DNA of 64,000 nt from Anseranas semipalmata (taxonomy: Eukaryota > Chordata > Aves > Anseriformes > Anseranatidae), in the NCBI GenBank assembly GCA_013399115.1, contig VXAA01001151.1, positions 448,601 through 512,600 on the forward strand, in the 5' to 3' direction. Both the position numbers and the translations under genes were made by a program. Position 1 is the first letter of the stretch, and every line of letters starts with the position of its first letter. The notes beneath the pieces are model-generated. The model worked only from the letters and a program-made list of their open reading frames with translations, made no database searches and had not been told where the DNA came from. Below, one piece after another: positions 50,158 to 63,294 of this stretch.

Positions 50158-50175
50158 TTTGTTTGTTTGTTTGTT
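50158..50175. repeat. (TTTG)n tetranucleotide repeat, short
   Basis: About four TTTG units follow a T run. Confidence 0.85.
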
Positions 50176-51731
50176 TTTGTCTGAGTAGGTCTGGATATTA
50201 GAGAATATGGGGTGCTACATGGTGAAGAAGCTGGACAAAGATGCAAGCTATTTTGGATCAGGTGTCTTCCTGAACTGGGCTCAAAGTTGTGATGTGATTT
50301 TGGCCAATGGCTGCAGCCATTTTCTTTGACACTTCAATTAGCCTATTTGTGGTGTGTCATTGGTTATGGATTTTAAAGAGGCTCATCACTTGCTGAAGGC
50401 AGTATATGCAGCCCTTAGAAAGTATGAAGAATTTGGGCAGGGGAGAACTGCAAAATCTAGGCAGGAAAGAGCATGAGGTAACAGGCAATGTTAGTTAACA
50501 TTCTTCAGAGGCATTACTGAGTTGCAAAGTATATGAGGTTAATGGTAGATGGTGTTGTGTTTTCATTTGATTTTTCGTATCTGTACGTTCATTATTAGTT
50601 AAGCTTTGTAAGTTATTGATGACAGGAAGATAGGTGTAGGCACTATATTTCCATATGCAGTCATCATTTGACCAAATGAAATATGCTAAAAAGAAATGTA
50701 ATCTTTTAAACCTGGAACTTGGAATATCTTGCATCTAAAGCAAGAACTTGATGGAATATTATTAATTCACTTCATGTTGTATTAACGAGTTTTATGGCGG
50801 AGATCACATTTTCCTTCAGTGTTTGTACAGTCCCCTATAGAATAGGGTCTTCAGATGCTCCTAAAGTACACAAATAATAAGCTGAAGAAGTGGCAAGTCA
50901 TGACAAATCCCATTGGTTTCAGTTTGATTTGCAAATGCTCCTCAAGCCTGAATAGCTGTTCCAGTGTTTTGAAAATGAATGAAGTTCTTCCCTGTCCTCC
51001 TTACATTACTCCTATTACTCTGGCATTTTGAGGTTATGTCCCACATGAATTTATCAACTCTGGTTTGAACCAGTGCTGTGACTTCAAGTGCACCCCTTAT
51101 ATACTTTACTCAAGAAGTAAAGGTCTCTAGGGAACACAGCTTCCTTTAAAAAATGATCTGCTGTTTTGTAGAAACTATAGGTATGCTGGCACTAAAAGGT
51201 CACTGAAGTTACATGAATCACACAGGTTTTTTCTTATGAAATACAGCATTCTGGTGCTTGCTACTTTCTTGTGTCAGAATCGAGCCATGAAGAACAAAGC
51301 TTTTACATTTCAATGGATTTTTCAAAAGTAACTTGCAAATAGAGCCAAAACAAGCCCACACTTTTTTAAAGAAACCTATGTTTATTGGACAGTGTGGTGC
51401 CACTTTGCATGTGAGACTTAAACCTCAATTCAAATTTTACAAAAGAACTGAAGGCATTTCTATCGCACTTGGAGAAGCGTATTCATTCCAAAGCTCTCCT
51501 CCCATGAAAAATATGCCTTTGTAGTATTTTCAAAACATGAACTGGTGCTACCAAAAGCAATTTGAAAGGCTTTGCTACACACTTAGCATTTGAGCTGAAA
51601 GATTTCAGAAAGGCAATCTAGCCTAAATGTTGTGAAAAGTAAAATTAAAACCATTAGTCATAGTTCAAAAAGACAATGACAGAAAGGGGATGTGGAGGTG
51701 ATCATTGAGATGCTACAAGGATGCATATCCT

Positions 51732-51840
51732 AAAAAGATCAGGAAGTGATTGATTAATATAAATTGCTGTAGAAATAAATACAGTAAGGTAGGAAAGAGC
51801 AGGAAGTGATTGATTAGTAAAAATTGCCATAGAAATGAAC
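51732..51840. repeat. 60-bp-period tandem duplication
   Basis: The word aggaagtgattgatta begins at 51741 and again at 51801. Similarity continues through aaattgc and agaaat with several substitutions. The copies have diverged, so the duplication is older than the one at 46555. Confidence 0.85.
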
Positions 51841-52922
51841 AAACACTAACCTCCTGAGGTAGTAAAATACGGGACATTAACCCAATCTGCCAAGAGTGTC
51901 ACTGGCTGAGCAATTTTTGATACATTTTTTCTGACTTGTTCACAATGGTTGTATGGAAAGCAAGAATACACTAATGGTTTTGTCATTCAGCCATGTACTA
52001 CTGCATACATGCCTACTTGGGAATCTGGAATAGTTGTGAATGCTTACAGAAAAAAAGAGATACTCTTTGTTTATCTGAACTCAGTATTTATTTTGCATAC
52101 CTGTTGAAGGTTTGGACTCTAAGATCATTTTTGCTTCAGTGATGCTATTTAGAAATGGTTCTTCACATTACCATTGCTACAAGAATTTTCAGTTTTACTG
52201 TTATGGTGATATTTTCTAATTTCTAATTGATGCAGAGAAATGTTGATTTTTGATATATGCTTATTTTATGTTTAAATATGCATGGATTTGTGTACTACAC
52301 TGTTTTTTCTGTCCCTAAGTTAAATTGGCACTCTATCTGTGCCAAGAAGATGCTTAACTTCATCAGGTGTCTTATAAACTCTTCTATAAACCTGGCTTCT
52401 AGAAACGTTGCTAAACACAAAGAGTAAATGGTGGTTAGCTCTATATAAAATGTAAATTCAAGTATTTTTGAGGTGCTTGATGCAAAGAATCCTCAGCACC
52501 ACCTTAAAAAAATATTGTGAACGAAAATGAAAAAGTGAATGCCAGCAATGTGGTCCTTACACAGGCACATTTTATTAAGCAATTGTCATCCCTATCTTTT
52601 TTTTCTGATAGCTGCGCTCTAACATTTTCTACTTAACTGTCATATTTGTTTGTCCTTCATTCTCGATCGTAACTGGTGTTTAGTACGCCAGTCAAAAAAT
52701 GGTTGTGGCTTCCAGTCTCACATTCTGCCATCACTGCTTAACCCATCATGTTGGATTATGTGAAAAGGACAAAAGAATGAGTTTGGATGTGTACTCACTC
52801 CGTATATTTTTCAGGAAAAATGCTACTTCTGCATTTAGGAAAGATTCATGGAACTGAAAAATGATAATAAAATAAACTTCAAGTGATAGATTAGACTAGG
52901 TTAGCCCATCATCATCGGAGAT

Positions 52923-52938
52923 AAAAAAAAAAAAAAAA
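52923..52938. repeat. Poly-A tract (16 A)
   Basis: This is an uninterrupted run of 16 A. Confidence 0.9.
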
Positions 52939-53280
52939 GACTTTCATAGTGGGTTTGCTATAATATTTTAGAGGACATTTTGCACGTGACTAAAAAAGAA
53001 AGAAATCGAGGTGGTTAAGAACATTTCATTCTAATTTTGTGCATCAAAATCTATCAGTTCCCTAGCCAAAGCTATGTACTTTGTTTCTCATGTTTATTAT
53101 AAATGTCTTGATCTAGGTAACCTTAGCTCAGCATTCAGAGGGAATTTAAGCTTTTTGTGCTTTTGATGAAGTGTGAGCGGTAGACACATATAATTGAGAT
53201 ATGTGGCCCTTCAGACTGAAGTCAAATACTGTTCAGTTGAGTCCAGTATGTGAATGTCTTTGTATTCTCAGCAGCAGAAT

Positions 53281-53306
53281 TCCTATCTCAAATGTATGAG
53301 ATAGGA
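53281..53306. repeat. Inverted repeat, 10-bp perfect arms
   Basis: The arms tcctatctca and tgagatagga flank a 6-nt loop. A tandem duplication starts 24 bp to the right. Confidence 0.8.
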
Positions 53307-53329
53307 TTTGAAAAGCTCAAATATTTTGT

Positions 53330-53367
53330 GGAGGAAAAGAGAAATGTAGGAGGAAAAGAGAAACATA
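53330..53367. repeat. 19-bp tandem duplication
   Basis: The unit ggaggaaaagagaaatgta is followed directly by ggaggaaaagagaaacata, which differs at one position. It is purine-rich on +. Confidence 0.9.
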
Positions 53368-56300
53368 CTGACTTAAATATGTAGATTCTTTGTATTTGTT
53401 TTATGATTTAGGAGTATTTAGAATAGTGTGGATCATACTGCACGCTGTTCTTCCACAATTCCCATTCGTCCACATAAAGTTGGTACTTTAAGAAGAATGT
53501 ATTATGGCAAGCCTTAGGACAAAAACAGGAGACAGAGCTCACAGTTCTCTGAGAAGACTAGAACCTAAATATGACTGAGACTGGAAATGACTGTGCTTTT
53601 AGCTTTTAGATCTAAGCGTTGCAGATCTTCACCCCGTGTCTGCTAATCCAGTGTTTGAAATACAGTCTGTAATTATCTAATGTAGCTTCCTATGTACCAA
53701 ATATTATTATTATAAAACGCTGTGTAGGTGTTAGGAGAGGGTTAAAAGCTTCAGTGTAGTGTTCTGAGGATCAAGACACAGCAGGTGTGGAGCTTCATGG
53801 ACTGGTAATTGGGTGGTGGGTGAGCATAAACAGGGAACACAGGCAGCATGTAGGTGTTTTGTTGATGAGGGAATAGTACAACTGCCGGGATCGTACTCTG
53901 GAATAAAGACAAAGTGAACTTTATTTATCCCCAGTGCACTAGTATCATCTAGTCCATATAGCTGGCACCCTCTTTTCCCTTGTCCCTCACTCAGCCAGTG
54001 ATCTTTCTGTTTCTCTTTCATTCTGTGTGAAACAAGCATTGTGCTTTCAAATGCCCTGCCTGCCTTTCCCCTGGGAGACATTGTACTTGGACCTCTTCCT
54101 CCAGACATTGCAACTATGCAGAAAGTTCCAGTCTGGAGCAAAAGATGGACAAGAATATAAAACTCCCATTGCTGTGCCAGAACAAATTGGAAAAAAAGAT
54201 AGAATATTGACTAAATGTTTCATATGAAAAGATTTAAATTTGCCTCCTGTATTTCCAGGATTAGCTGACATAATGGGGTCAGCCGGCTTGTACAAGTGAT
54301 TTACAGAACACCTATTGGCAGCTTTTCTTCTGAAAAAGCAACATCTTTAATTTGCTTCGGTAGCAATTCTGTTGTACCTAAAGGAGTCTTGTGTGCTCTC
54401 CATGTTAAGATTAAAATCTGACAGCTAGGGATAATTTAAAGTTTCATCTTTAATCTTATACTTCTTACTGGGATAGCACTAAACAAAATTCTGTTTTACC
54501 AAAACAGAAACTGTTTTGTCCATTGACATTGATTTCAGCAAAATTAATCCTCATTTGCTTCAGTAGCACGGTAGATCGGATCCTCAAAAATGTGCTCTGA
54601 GAAGCATACAGTTCCCTGAGACTGTGTTCATTTACTGCACGGTTCTTGCACCTTTTGAGCAGGACCCAAGAAGGTCAGGTCACTGCGAGAGAGGGTCGGG
54701 TCTCATTTTTCAGGCTATGTGGCAGTCTGGGTGTTCACAGGTGTGGAAGCAGTCAGCACTCCTCCTGCACTGCTGTACAAACCGCGTACCTCAATGGCAA
54801 AAGGCTGCTTTGCAATTTGCATGTACATACATAATGTGCTAATGGTCTGATCATGTAGACTGCTCCCACTTGGGGGCTGCACTTATGTTCTTCACTGTTT
54901 TTGCCAAATAATTTCAGGACCACACAAGATGGATCATTTTCATGCTTGTTGAAATCCTGCTGAAGTTCAAGATCTGATTAATATAGCTGATTAATTTCTA
55001 AGTACAGAGAATCTTTTGCCTCTCCTTTGAACATCAGAGGAGCAATTTGAGGATGTAGCCAAGTATCATACCCTATAGGCTCAGATGTATCATATTAGTG
55101 TCAGTGTTGCTATCAGCCATCAGTCGTCAGTAGAAAATTGTTCTCATTTACCAACCTTGGTTGAGCTTCGTAGTTGAACATTGGACCCCCTTGCAGGATC
55201 TGTCACGATTTGTGGAGTAAGGTGTAGGCTAAAAGTCTCCAATAGCAGAGAGTAATAGGCACAGCTCTGTTGCCTATCATCAGCACTACACAGATGTACA
55301 CCATCTGAAGCTAACGTTCAGTCTCTTTAGCATAGAGAGCTCTTTTTAAGACTGGGCCTTATATTTAGTCATTAGTCCTCAATTAAACATTTTTAATATT
55401 AGAAATTGGGTGTAATAAATTTCTGTTACTGAAGGATAGCAAGAGCAAAATGGTTTATTTTATATATTAGAATTACAGTTTAAATTATGTTTTTTTTTTA
55501 TTAATATGCTTTTCATTATACCAAAATATTGGGCATGTATATTGCTGGAGAGCATAATACTTTAGAATTATTTCATCAATGCTAAAGTACTTTACAGTTC
55601 ATTTAAAAAAAGTTTTAATAGTCTGAGCATCTTTAGTGTATTATAATAATACAGCTCTTTATAGCAGACTGTAAAACTTCAGACTACAGTTTTAGGATTC
55701 GTGCAATTTTGTTTTATAGTTTAATAATTGTTCAATTGAAAATGAGTATGAGGTTACCAAAAAACAATTTAATGACTTACAAAAATATAATTTTATCAAA
55801 ATGTACTGCACACCTTTACAGAAATTGAAATTTCTATGGACAGATTATGGTTTTTATCCTCAGAAGGAATTTTGCAAATTATTGCTACTACAAGCAGATG
55901 TAGCATTTGCAGAGTTCCCCTAAGCCACAGTTGTTTCTACATTTCACTTCAGCATCCTCTTATAGGAATACCCAGAGAAACACAAAGTGCTAGAATAAAC
56001 CAGAATCAGAATATTGGTTCTCATCAGATAAGCCAAATCAAGCTATTCATTGCCCATTTTATTACTTTATATGGTTATTCATCATATTAAAGGTATTCCT
56101 AACATCAACCAACTTTAGTTCTCAATCAAATATCTAGTCCATCATACATTTTCCTTTTATAACAGATAGCTCGCTATAGCTTGCAAAAAACAGTCATAAA
56201 ATAGAGCACAGTATTATAATTTAATTTTAAAGCATAACTACTACTAATAAAAATTCTAGGGCATTGGATTGTGATGGTAGATGTTTAATCATATTGTCTA

Positions 56301-57124
56301 TGGAAGAATAGTTCATCATATATTGTGCGTTTATGGAACTTGACAAAGTGTTTTGTTTAAGACATATTGTTTGCTGTTAGCAAATATTAGGTTTTGTCCG
56401 TGACTCTGCTTCCATTTATCCATGTGCAAGTGAAAGTAACTCTGGCTATGCCAGCAGGCTGATCCTGTCGTGAAGCAAGTGCAGGAAAAAACGATCATGC
56501 CACCAGGTTTCTAATGGAATGGAGAACAAGAAGAGAATCCTTGAAGTCATTAGAACTTTTTTATTTTTACAGCAGTAATTTGTGGGAGTCCTGCTTACAG
56601 ATCAGAATCCTATGAAACTATAGATATTCTGCAGTCTTGTAATGAAAAGGTACTCCTGACCTTAAAACCCTAATTGCAGTTGACTTCAGTTAAGTTAAGC
56701 TATCACCTCACAGACTTCATTTATTCTAAAAACCACATAGTCTATTTGAGTGCTCTAGAAACGATAAATATTTTACTGTTATAAACTATGTTAATGCACT
56801 GTGTTATCCTCAAAAAGTATATGCACAGAGATAAAGAGGAAAACCAAACTAGAAGACTGGTTTTACCTCAGATAATCAATACAGTTGTTGATATAGAGAT
56901 GCTTCTTTCCAAAGTATGAACATAGCTTGATTCTTGCCAGAACTGATCAAATTTTAACAAATAAAATCTTTCTTCATCAATTCTACTATTCTTAAAAAAA
57001 AATGTTATTTGCTATGCAAGCAGAGGAATTTGTTCAAGATGCTGCCAATTTCATGAGACTTCTATAATTGAAAATATTTTTAAAATTCTTTATTGAAGGA
57101 GGTATTGATGTTTTTGACTCATAG

Positions 57125-57830
57125 TGTGGTGGTTTAAGACCAGGTGATAGTGTGGAGGCTAAATCATTTTGGATACTAAAACGCTTCAATCACAGATGCA
57201 TACAATATTATGAATCGCATGCCCCACCCATCTTGTGGGGGATATGGTGCAGTGAAGGTGAGAAATCAGGGCAGGGGCTAGCATAGCAATTGGGTGCACA
57301 ACCGCTTCCTCCCATGGGGGAGAAGGTTCACACCTGGAGAGGGACCATGATGTATTGTACACAGTCCTGGTGCAGGGTCATGAGGTTTCCCTCAGCTCTT
57401 TCCCTGCTCCCTGAGATCCCCAGAGGTTGGAGAGATGGTTCCAGATCCTCGAGTAGGGTTGTGGGGCTGCCCTCCATGGAGTTTTTTCCCAAAATCTTTG
57501 TTCCCTGGTATTTTTGGGTGTCCTTATATATATGATTGGGTAGAGAACACCTCACAGATAACTACCCCATTCACATTGAACTAGCAAAGCTAGCTAGCTC
57601 TCTCCTAATAGGAGCTCCCTGCTGCTGAGACATTTTGACTGGTAACGGGTCTGAGACTTCACGTCCCACTGCCCTTCTGTTATGCCTGCACTGTTCTGCA
57701 GCGCAGTTGGAGGAGTCACAGTGCAAACTGTTGCCATTCACAATAGGTCTTCCTCCAACCCTGGTGGAGGAGCAGTATTAAACGCCAGCCAGCCAGCCAG
57801 GCTGGCAGCAAAGTCTTGTGGATTTTTTGT
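57125..57830 (+). mobile_element. Possible degraded LTR element
   Basis: The left edge, tgtggtggtttaagaccag, resembles the start of avian ERV-L-type LTRs as I remember them (TGTGGTGGTTTAAGCCCAG). Inside there are C-rich and G-rich blocks (ccccacccatcttgtggggg) and a TATA-like tccttatatatatgattg at about 57521. No matching CA end, polyadenylation signal or target-site duplication could be fixed, and no internal retroviral coding sequence is present. The right boundary given is a guess. Confidence 0.28.
57785..57800. repeat. (CCAG)4 repeat
   Basis: Four CCAG units are followed by gctggc, which can pair back to the repeat. Confidence 0.8.
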
Positions 57831-57939
57831 TTTTTAAATTGGTTGGAAACAGAAGCGGTGAGGTACTAAAAGGCCAACTCCTGTTCTTACCCCTGCCATC
57901 AGAGTGGTTCTAAAGAGTGTTTATCAATATGGTGATAGG

Positions 57940-57973
57940 CACTTTATGTATATAAATATAAATATATAAATAT
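57940..57973. repeat. AT-rich repeat of tataaa units
   Basis: Imperfect repeats of tataaata/tatataaa lie in intron. Confidence 0.7.
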
Positions 57974-58418
57974 TATCGCCGATGCTGGGTTCTTGCAATC
58001 TGCTTGTTGTGGACAATTCTGGAAGCTTTTGCACTTCTTAATGATCCACAGGTTGTTTGCATAGCTTAGCTGTCTATCTCCTAGTGTACACGACAACTAT
58101 TCTGTTGTTTGGGACAAGCTGGTCCATCATAGTTCATCTACTGCTACTGCAAAGTGTTGAGTAATGTTTACAGGCTTATGCTCACAGCTCTGTCTGATTT
58201 ATTTTCAGTCCAAAATAATTTTAAAGAAGATAAGAATGGGATAGTACTCAGAAGCCCCTGCCCTAGTGTGGTGAGTCCTGAGCAGTTACCAGGCAAATAG
58301 AGTTCTCCATGGGACAACACAGACATCAAGAGCCTTATGCATGTGTTTAATTGTCTATTACTTGGTAATTTGAAGTGTTCAAATTGACTTGTTGCTGGTT
58401 TTAGCTGAGTCATTATTA

Positions 58419-58467
58419 AGAATATCATAAGAGTTAAATATCATAAAAGAATATCATAAGAGTTAAA
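58419..58467. repeat. 29-bp tandem duplication
   Basis: The word agaatatcataagagttaaa occurs at 58419 and again at 58448. They are separated by tatcataaa, itself a partial copy. Confidence 0.9.
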
Positions 58468-59091
58468 GCATTTGAGGAAGATGTATGAATTTGAGTACTC
58501 CAGTGCAGACATAGGACTTACAGAAAAACAGAAAGGATGACCTGATGTTACCCAGTGGATGAGTTTGAAGTCATTTACCAGAATCTCTCCTTTTATGCCA
58601 GAATTAAATCATGCAGTGTTGCTTTATGCTTAGGTATGCTTTAAGCATACTTCTAACATCTTGCAGACATGACATTTGTGGAAGTGGATGTGGCAGCTTT
58701 GTTCATCCTCTCTCTTAGTGTCACGCTAACATTGCTTTCCCTGGCACAGACCTGTAACCTTTCCTCTAGAGCTCTAAACATCCCTGTAGTAGCATCAAAG
58801 AAAATCACACTGCTTTTAGAGAGAGAGATTCCCTTAAACTCATACAAGGAGAGCAGCTCTAAACATGAAGACCCTTTTTTAACACCTTCCTGTGGTATTG
58901 GAAACCCTCCTTATTTCAGAGATAGAAAGTTCCCTTTCAGGAAGCATTAACCAAGACTAATTCTGCCTATTTATGTGATGTTAGCTGCTAGCCCATTAAT
59001 CTCAATTTACAATATATCTACTCCCTCTCTGAAACCTCACTTCTAGTTAACCGTTAGTCTTTATTAGATCCTTTTCCTATCTGTCCTTTCC

Positions 59092-59114
59092 TTTTTTTTT
59101 TTTTTTTTTTTTTT
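59092..59114. repeat. Poly-T tract (23 T) flanked by gtcctttc words
   Basis: Twenty-three T are bounded by tgtcctttcc on the left and gtcctttc on the right. The repeated flank suggests slippage or a short duplication. It may also mark the poly-A tail and target site of a minus-strand retroposon, but no body is recognisable. Confidence 0.8.
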
Positions 59115-60717
59115 GTCCTTTCTTATTGCAGATCCACTCTTGAATCTTTGGGTACTCAGCTATCTCACAGACTCATTCTGGTATGAAATTTATCACTATA
59201 AATTTTTCTTTATTCCCTGTGTCTGACATAACAACTAAATACAGAGTCAGGGGAAAAAGCAAAGACTATAGGAGACTGAGCAGAAGGGTTGTTGAGCCCA
59301 TAAGGCATAGGAGGAGTCTCCCTGCCACTGGCTTGGCTGCCCTGGAAGCTACCGTGGGGAAAGGGGAAGGGGCGAGGGGTTGAGGCCATGCAGGGATGCA
59401 AGAAGAGGTTGGAATGGGTCTGTATTTTGGTCTGGGAGAAAGTCTGAAGTGATCCTGCTTCTTTATCCTTGATTAAAGAGGGTACTTTGCCTCCCTCTAC
59501 CAATAGCAAACCCAAGTACATGAAGTATGTTTATGCATATAAAGTTATTTAATTAGAGTCTATAGAGGCAATCACATGACCTAATCGAATTCTGGTTTTG
59601 TTTGCACACGTAAAAATGGAGTAACTCCACAGCTCTGTGCACTGCAATTATCCTTAAGTCTGTGTTGTAATTAACAGTTACTCATAGATATATATGTCAG
59701 TCTTTGATCTTTATATGTAAGCCATAAGCTACTATTCTTAAAAAAAGTAAACTACCAAGGCTCGCGGTTATCATGTAGCAGACATGATCAAAAACATTTC
59801 AGCAATAATAAAGATAATTTTTAGGAATAGTTTCATCCTCGTAACCAAAAACAAATGAAATATAGAAGAGCCTAATCAAAACTAGAATATAAGTAATCAT
59901 TCTAAATATTACACTGGTGACAAAACAGCATAGCTGAAAAAATAGCATACTGTTGAAGAACTGTAGTTTGGAACCCTCTCCATAGCATGCCTAAATCTTT
60001 CAAGTAGTCAAACCAGGTTTATACGACAGAAAATGAAATACATCCTTTTAACCAAATTGGCTAACATATACTCTTAGTAAAAAATATTAGTGGTAACAAA
60101 ACATCTGAACATAAATATCTTTTATTCTGCTTTTAACCTGTCTGCTCATTTTACTTATAGTATTCATTGTAGATTTGTAATCAAATACTGGAAATAAATC
60201 ACATCTCTTATCCCCTACTTGCTTTTTATCCCTGTGACTTCTAATCAGCTGTCTCACCTGAATAATAGATCTCTAAGTTACCCTTAAACCATCTACTCTA
60301 CAACATTTTTCAGTTTGCTATTGAGTTCGAGAACAGAAGACTCTGTCACCTATTTCAGTTCCTTGCCTTCAAAATCAATGGGAGTTCAAAATGTTTACTT
60401 TAGCCTGTACTTTGGAGAATGAGAGCCTAACTATTTCACACTAAATTGTAGTTCTAATCAGTGAACTTGGCCTAATAATCCCACCTCAGGTTAAGTCCTC
60501 CTGTGTGCTTAGCTCTTTCTGTGAGCCGATTTCTGTGATCTTTTAAACAGACTGGCTGTTGTGCATAATGCAGGATATTTTTTCATAGGTTTGCTCAGCA
60601 TGAATCCTACCGAATTATAGGATTATCCTCCCTCATGTCTTTCTTAAAACAGAATTAGATATTCAGGGCAGTAATTTACTAAATACTGCATTACACGGTA
60701 CTGCTTTTTTTTTCCAG

Positions 60718-60762
60718 ATTGACATTTTCAGAAGCCTCAAGTTGCCTCTAATTCAAAGCCAG
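60718..60762 (+). other. Candidate 45-nt cassette exon, phase 0/0
   Basis: A strong acceptor (ctgctttttttttccag) is followed after exactly 45 nt by a CAG|gtatgc donor. The stretch is open in the phase required after the linker exon, which ends in phase 0. It would insert 15 residues, IDIFRSLKLPLIQSQ, without shifting the frame. It is not the known C-terminal exon as I remember it, and I know of no such insert in GFRA1. A chance pseudo-exon is the main alternative, because introns contain many such pairs. Confidence 0.25.
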
Positions 60763-63294
60763 GTATGCATTACCACATGCACATAAACATTTGGATGTAC
60801 TGAATTCATGCTCAGATTTGAAATATGTGCATTCAAATTTGTTATGTACATGGCAGGTAAGATGTGTACCAGGTTGGCCATAAATAGTTACCTGCAGTTG
60901 TAGTAACCTGATTCAAGCAGTGAGTTGGGTTAGTGGGTATATAAACTGTGTGCACAGATGAATGCAAAGCAGTTACAAGTATCTGTGAAAACTTGTTCCT
61001 AAATTTGTGTCTGTGCAAATCCTATGTATGCGTGTGAAAAAGTTGTTTGATCAGAACTTTTCTGATCAACAATGTTTATTTAATATATTTTTTACAATGG
61101 CTTGCCCTCTTCTAGAAAAGGTAGTGAGTTAAGAGTTGCGTGTATCTAAGTTAAATAACCAAAGAGTATTGGAAATATATGTTCTATGTCAGTGTGCTAT
61201 TTTGCACACTTCAATCACATATACACTGTAATTATCCAGTTCTGAGGGCAAATTTAGGGATTTGTTCCTGCAGGGAACTTCCTGTATACAATTTCAGAAG
61301 CCAAATGCAAATTCAGAAGTTGTTCATTTGTCGTACTTTGAATTCCATTAGTTAGGCATATTCTTACTACTATTTGCAGAATCGTGCTCTCATCAAGAGT
61401 CAGCCTAACCTCTATTACTTTTAATTAAGATTTCCTGATTATTCCTAAGCATTCAGTCATGGTTATTTACAGATGAGAAATTCTGATTGTTATAGGCACA
61501 ACTGAAAAGGTTTAGATAAAAACCACACACAGTTTATACCCAGTTTATGAGCTTAATGAGGATACTTAGGAACCATTAATTAAGTAGAGGCTTTTCCCCT
61601 TCAGGGTGATGACTGAGATACAATGTTGTATTTAGGAGCAGTACTGACAACTCTTTGGTAAGTGCCCTTAGTGGGAGAGCCCCGTTCTTTGCAAGCTAAG
61701 CATCACATGGACAGCTCCTGAAATACAGGTCATGTTGGCTCGTGTCAGTGTAACAGAAGACTGGACTCTGGTGTTTCATGAACATTTAAAGAGAGCAACT
61801 GGCAAAGTTGCAACTCCAAATAATCTCCGAGCCAGTGAGATGCATCTGCTCATATGCGCTGCAATCCACATTCATCATCTGCTGCCCTTTGTTACTACAA
61901 AGCCTGTTTTACTGCAATTATGTTCATCCATGCACAGCATATCAGAAATGCTGTGTCCTATTCTGTTCAAGTGGTCACTGAGTGTGAGCAGCATAGTGAT
62001 ACCCCTGATCCTTTTTTGATGATGTTTTCAAATACTAGAGATGCTAATTCCATCTTGGCCACTAAACATGGCATCTCTTTAATACCTTAAATTCACTTGT
62101 CCCTGGGACAGCTCAATACATTAGTGCAGTAGAAGTCCTGGTGTGCATGTGTGGTCTGCATTATACATACATTAATATACAGTAGACACAGTCTGCATTA
62201 TACTCATCCCTCATCTCTAATAATGATTTTGATTCTGACTTTCCACACTGGTATTTTATTATTCCTAGAGGCAGGAGTAATTCAAGAAACCATAGTGTTG
62301 CTGTAGTCGACACATATCCAGATGTATTTTTTTTGAAATGCTATCTCTAGGGAAACTTGATGACAGTTTATTGACACTGAATCTTGCTAGTAAGACAAAG
62401 CTGATGCATGCAAGTATTAGATGCATGAATAGGTAGATCACAGGAAACACCACTCACTTGGTGCTGTTTTCTTCTTGCCTCAGCTCAATCCAGAACTGTT
62501 AATAATACCATTGAAAATTCAGGGAAATATTTGCTGCCAACCATCATCTGTCAAGATTCTTTTTAGATAGCACTCTCAAGACATTTTTCTAGGCGAAACC
62601 TTCTAATCTCTCTGGAGTCCCACTAAAGCATGTTGAAATTTGGTAGCATAGGGCACCTTCATGATTTTCCTGTAGGGTTTGCAGTGGAAGTAGAAAGATC
62701 TGTGAATATGGGAACTGTCCCTTTTTAACAGAGCAGCTTATCTCACAGAAAGGGAAATGAAGGGCATAGGGAAACATCCTGATCCTGAGTGCTTTGCAAC
62801 ATTATAAACCAATATCCCGTTAATTCCTTAGCCTCTTTGATGGAGTGTGCTGCCTGAGGTGCAAATGAGTGACACTTTTGTGCATTGGACCTGTCCTCTT
62901 AAGCAAAGAAGTGGTCCAGAACCACCACCTCATTTCAAAAATGCTGCAGAATTGTTGTCAGTATTGACCTGAGCTAGATTAAACTAGCTTCCTAGAAATA
63001 TAAGGCTGTATATCCCATTAATAATCTCTGAACTATCCAGTCTGCCACAAAATAATACTTCAAAAAGTTGGCAAGCTACTTGAAATAAATCTTCAAAAGC
63101 TTCTTCCCGTTTACTATGGAAACCTTGCAAAATATACCCCAAGTGATACTGTTGATCTCCATTACTTGCGTTATTAGTATTCCTCTATTTATATTTTCTG
63201 GCTTATTAAATGTAAATATAAATGTAAGCCTTCTGTCCCTCTGTGAATGATTTGTGTGATGAAACAAAACAGGATCATATCCTGTGAATACAGT

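Noticed and set aside
50178..50330. Possible next GFRA1 exon after a TTTG tract and an AG
   Set aside because: The reading frame does not give the expected C-terminal tail, there is no suitable donor and no GPI-signal-like sequence.
58669..58950. 93-codon ORF with ATG and a hydrophobic N-terminal segment resembling a signal peptide
   Set aside because: The remainder has no cysteine pattern or known domain, and the frame is not linked to GFRA1 splice phases. It is likely chance.
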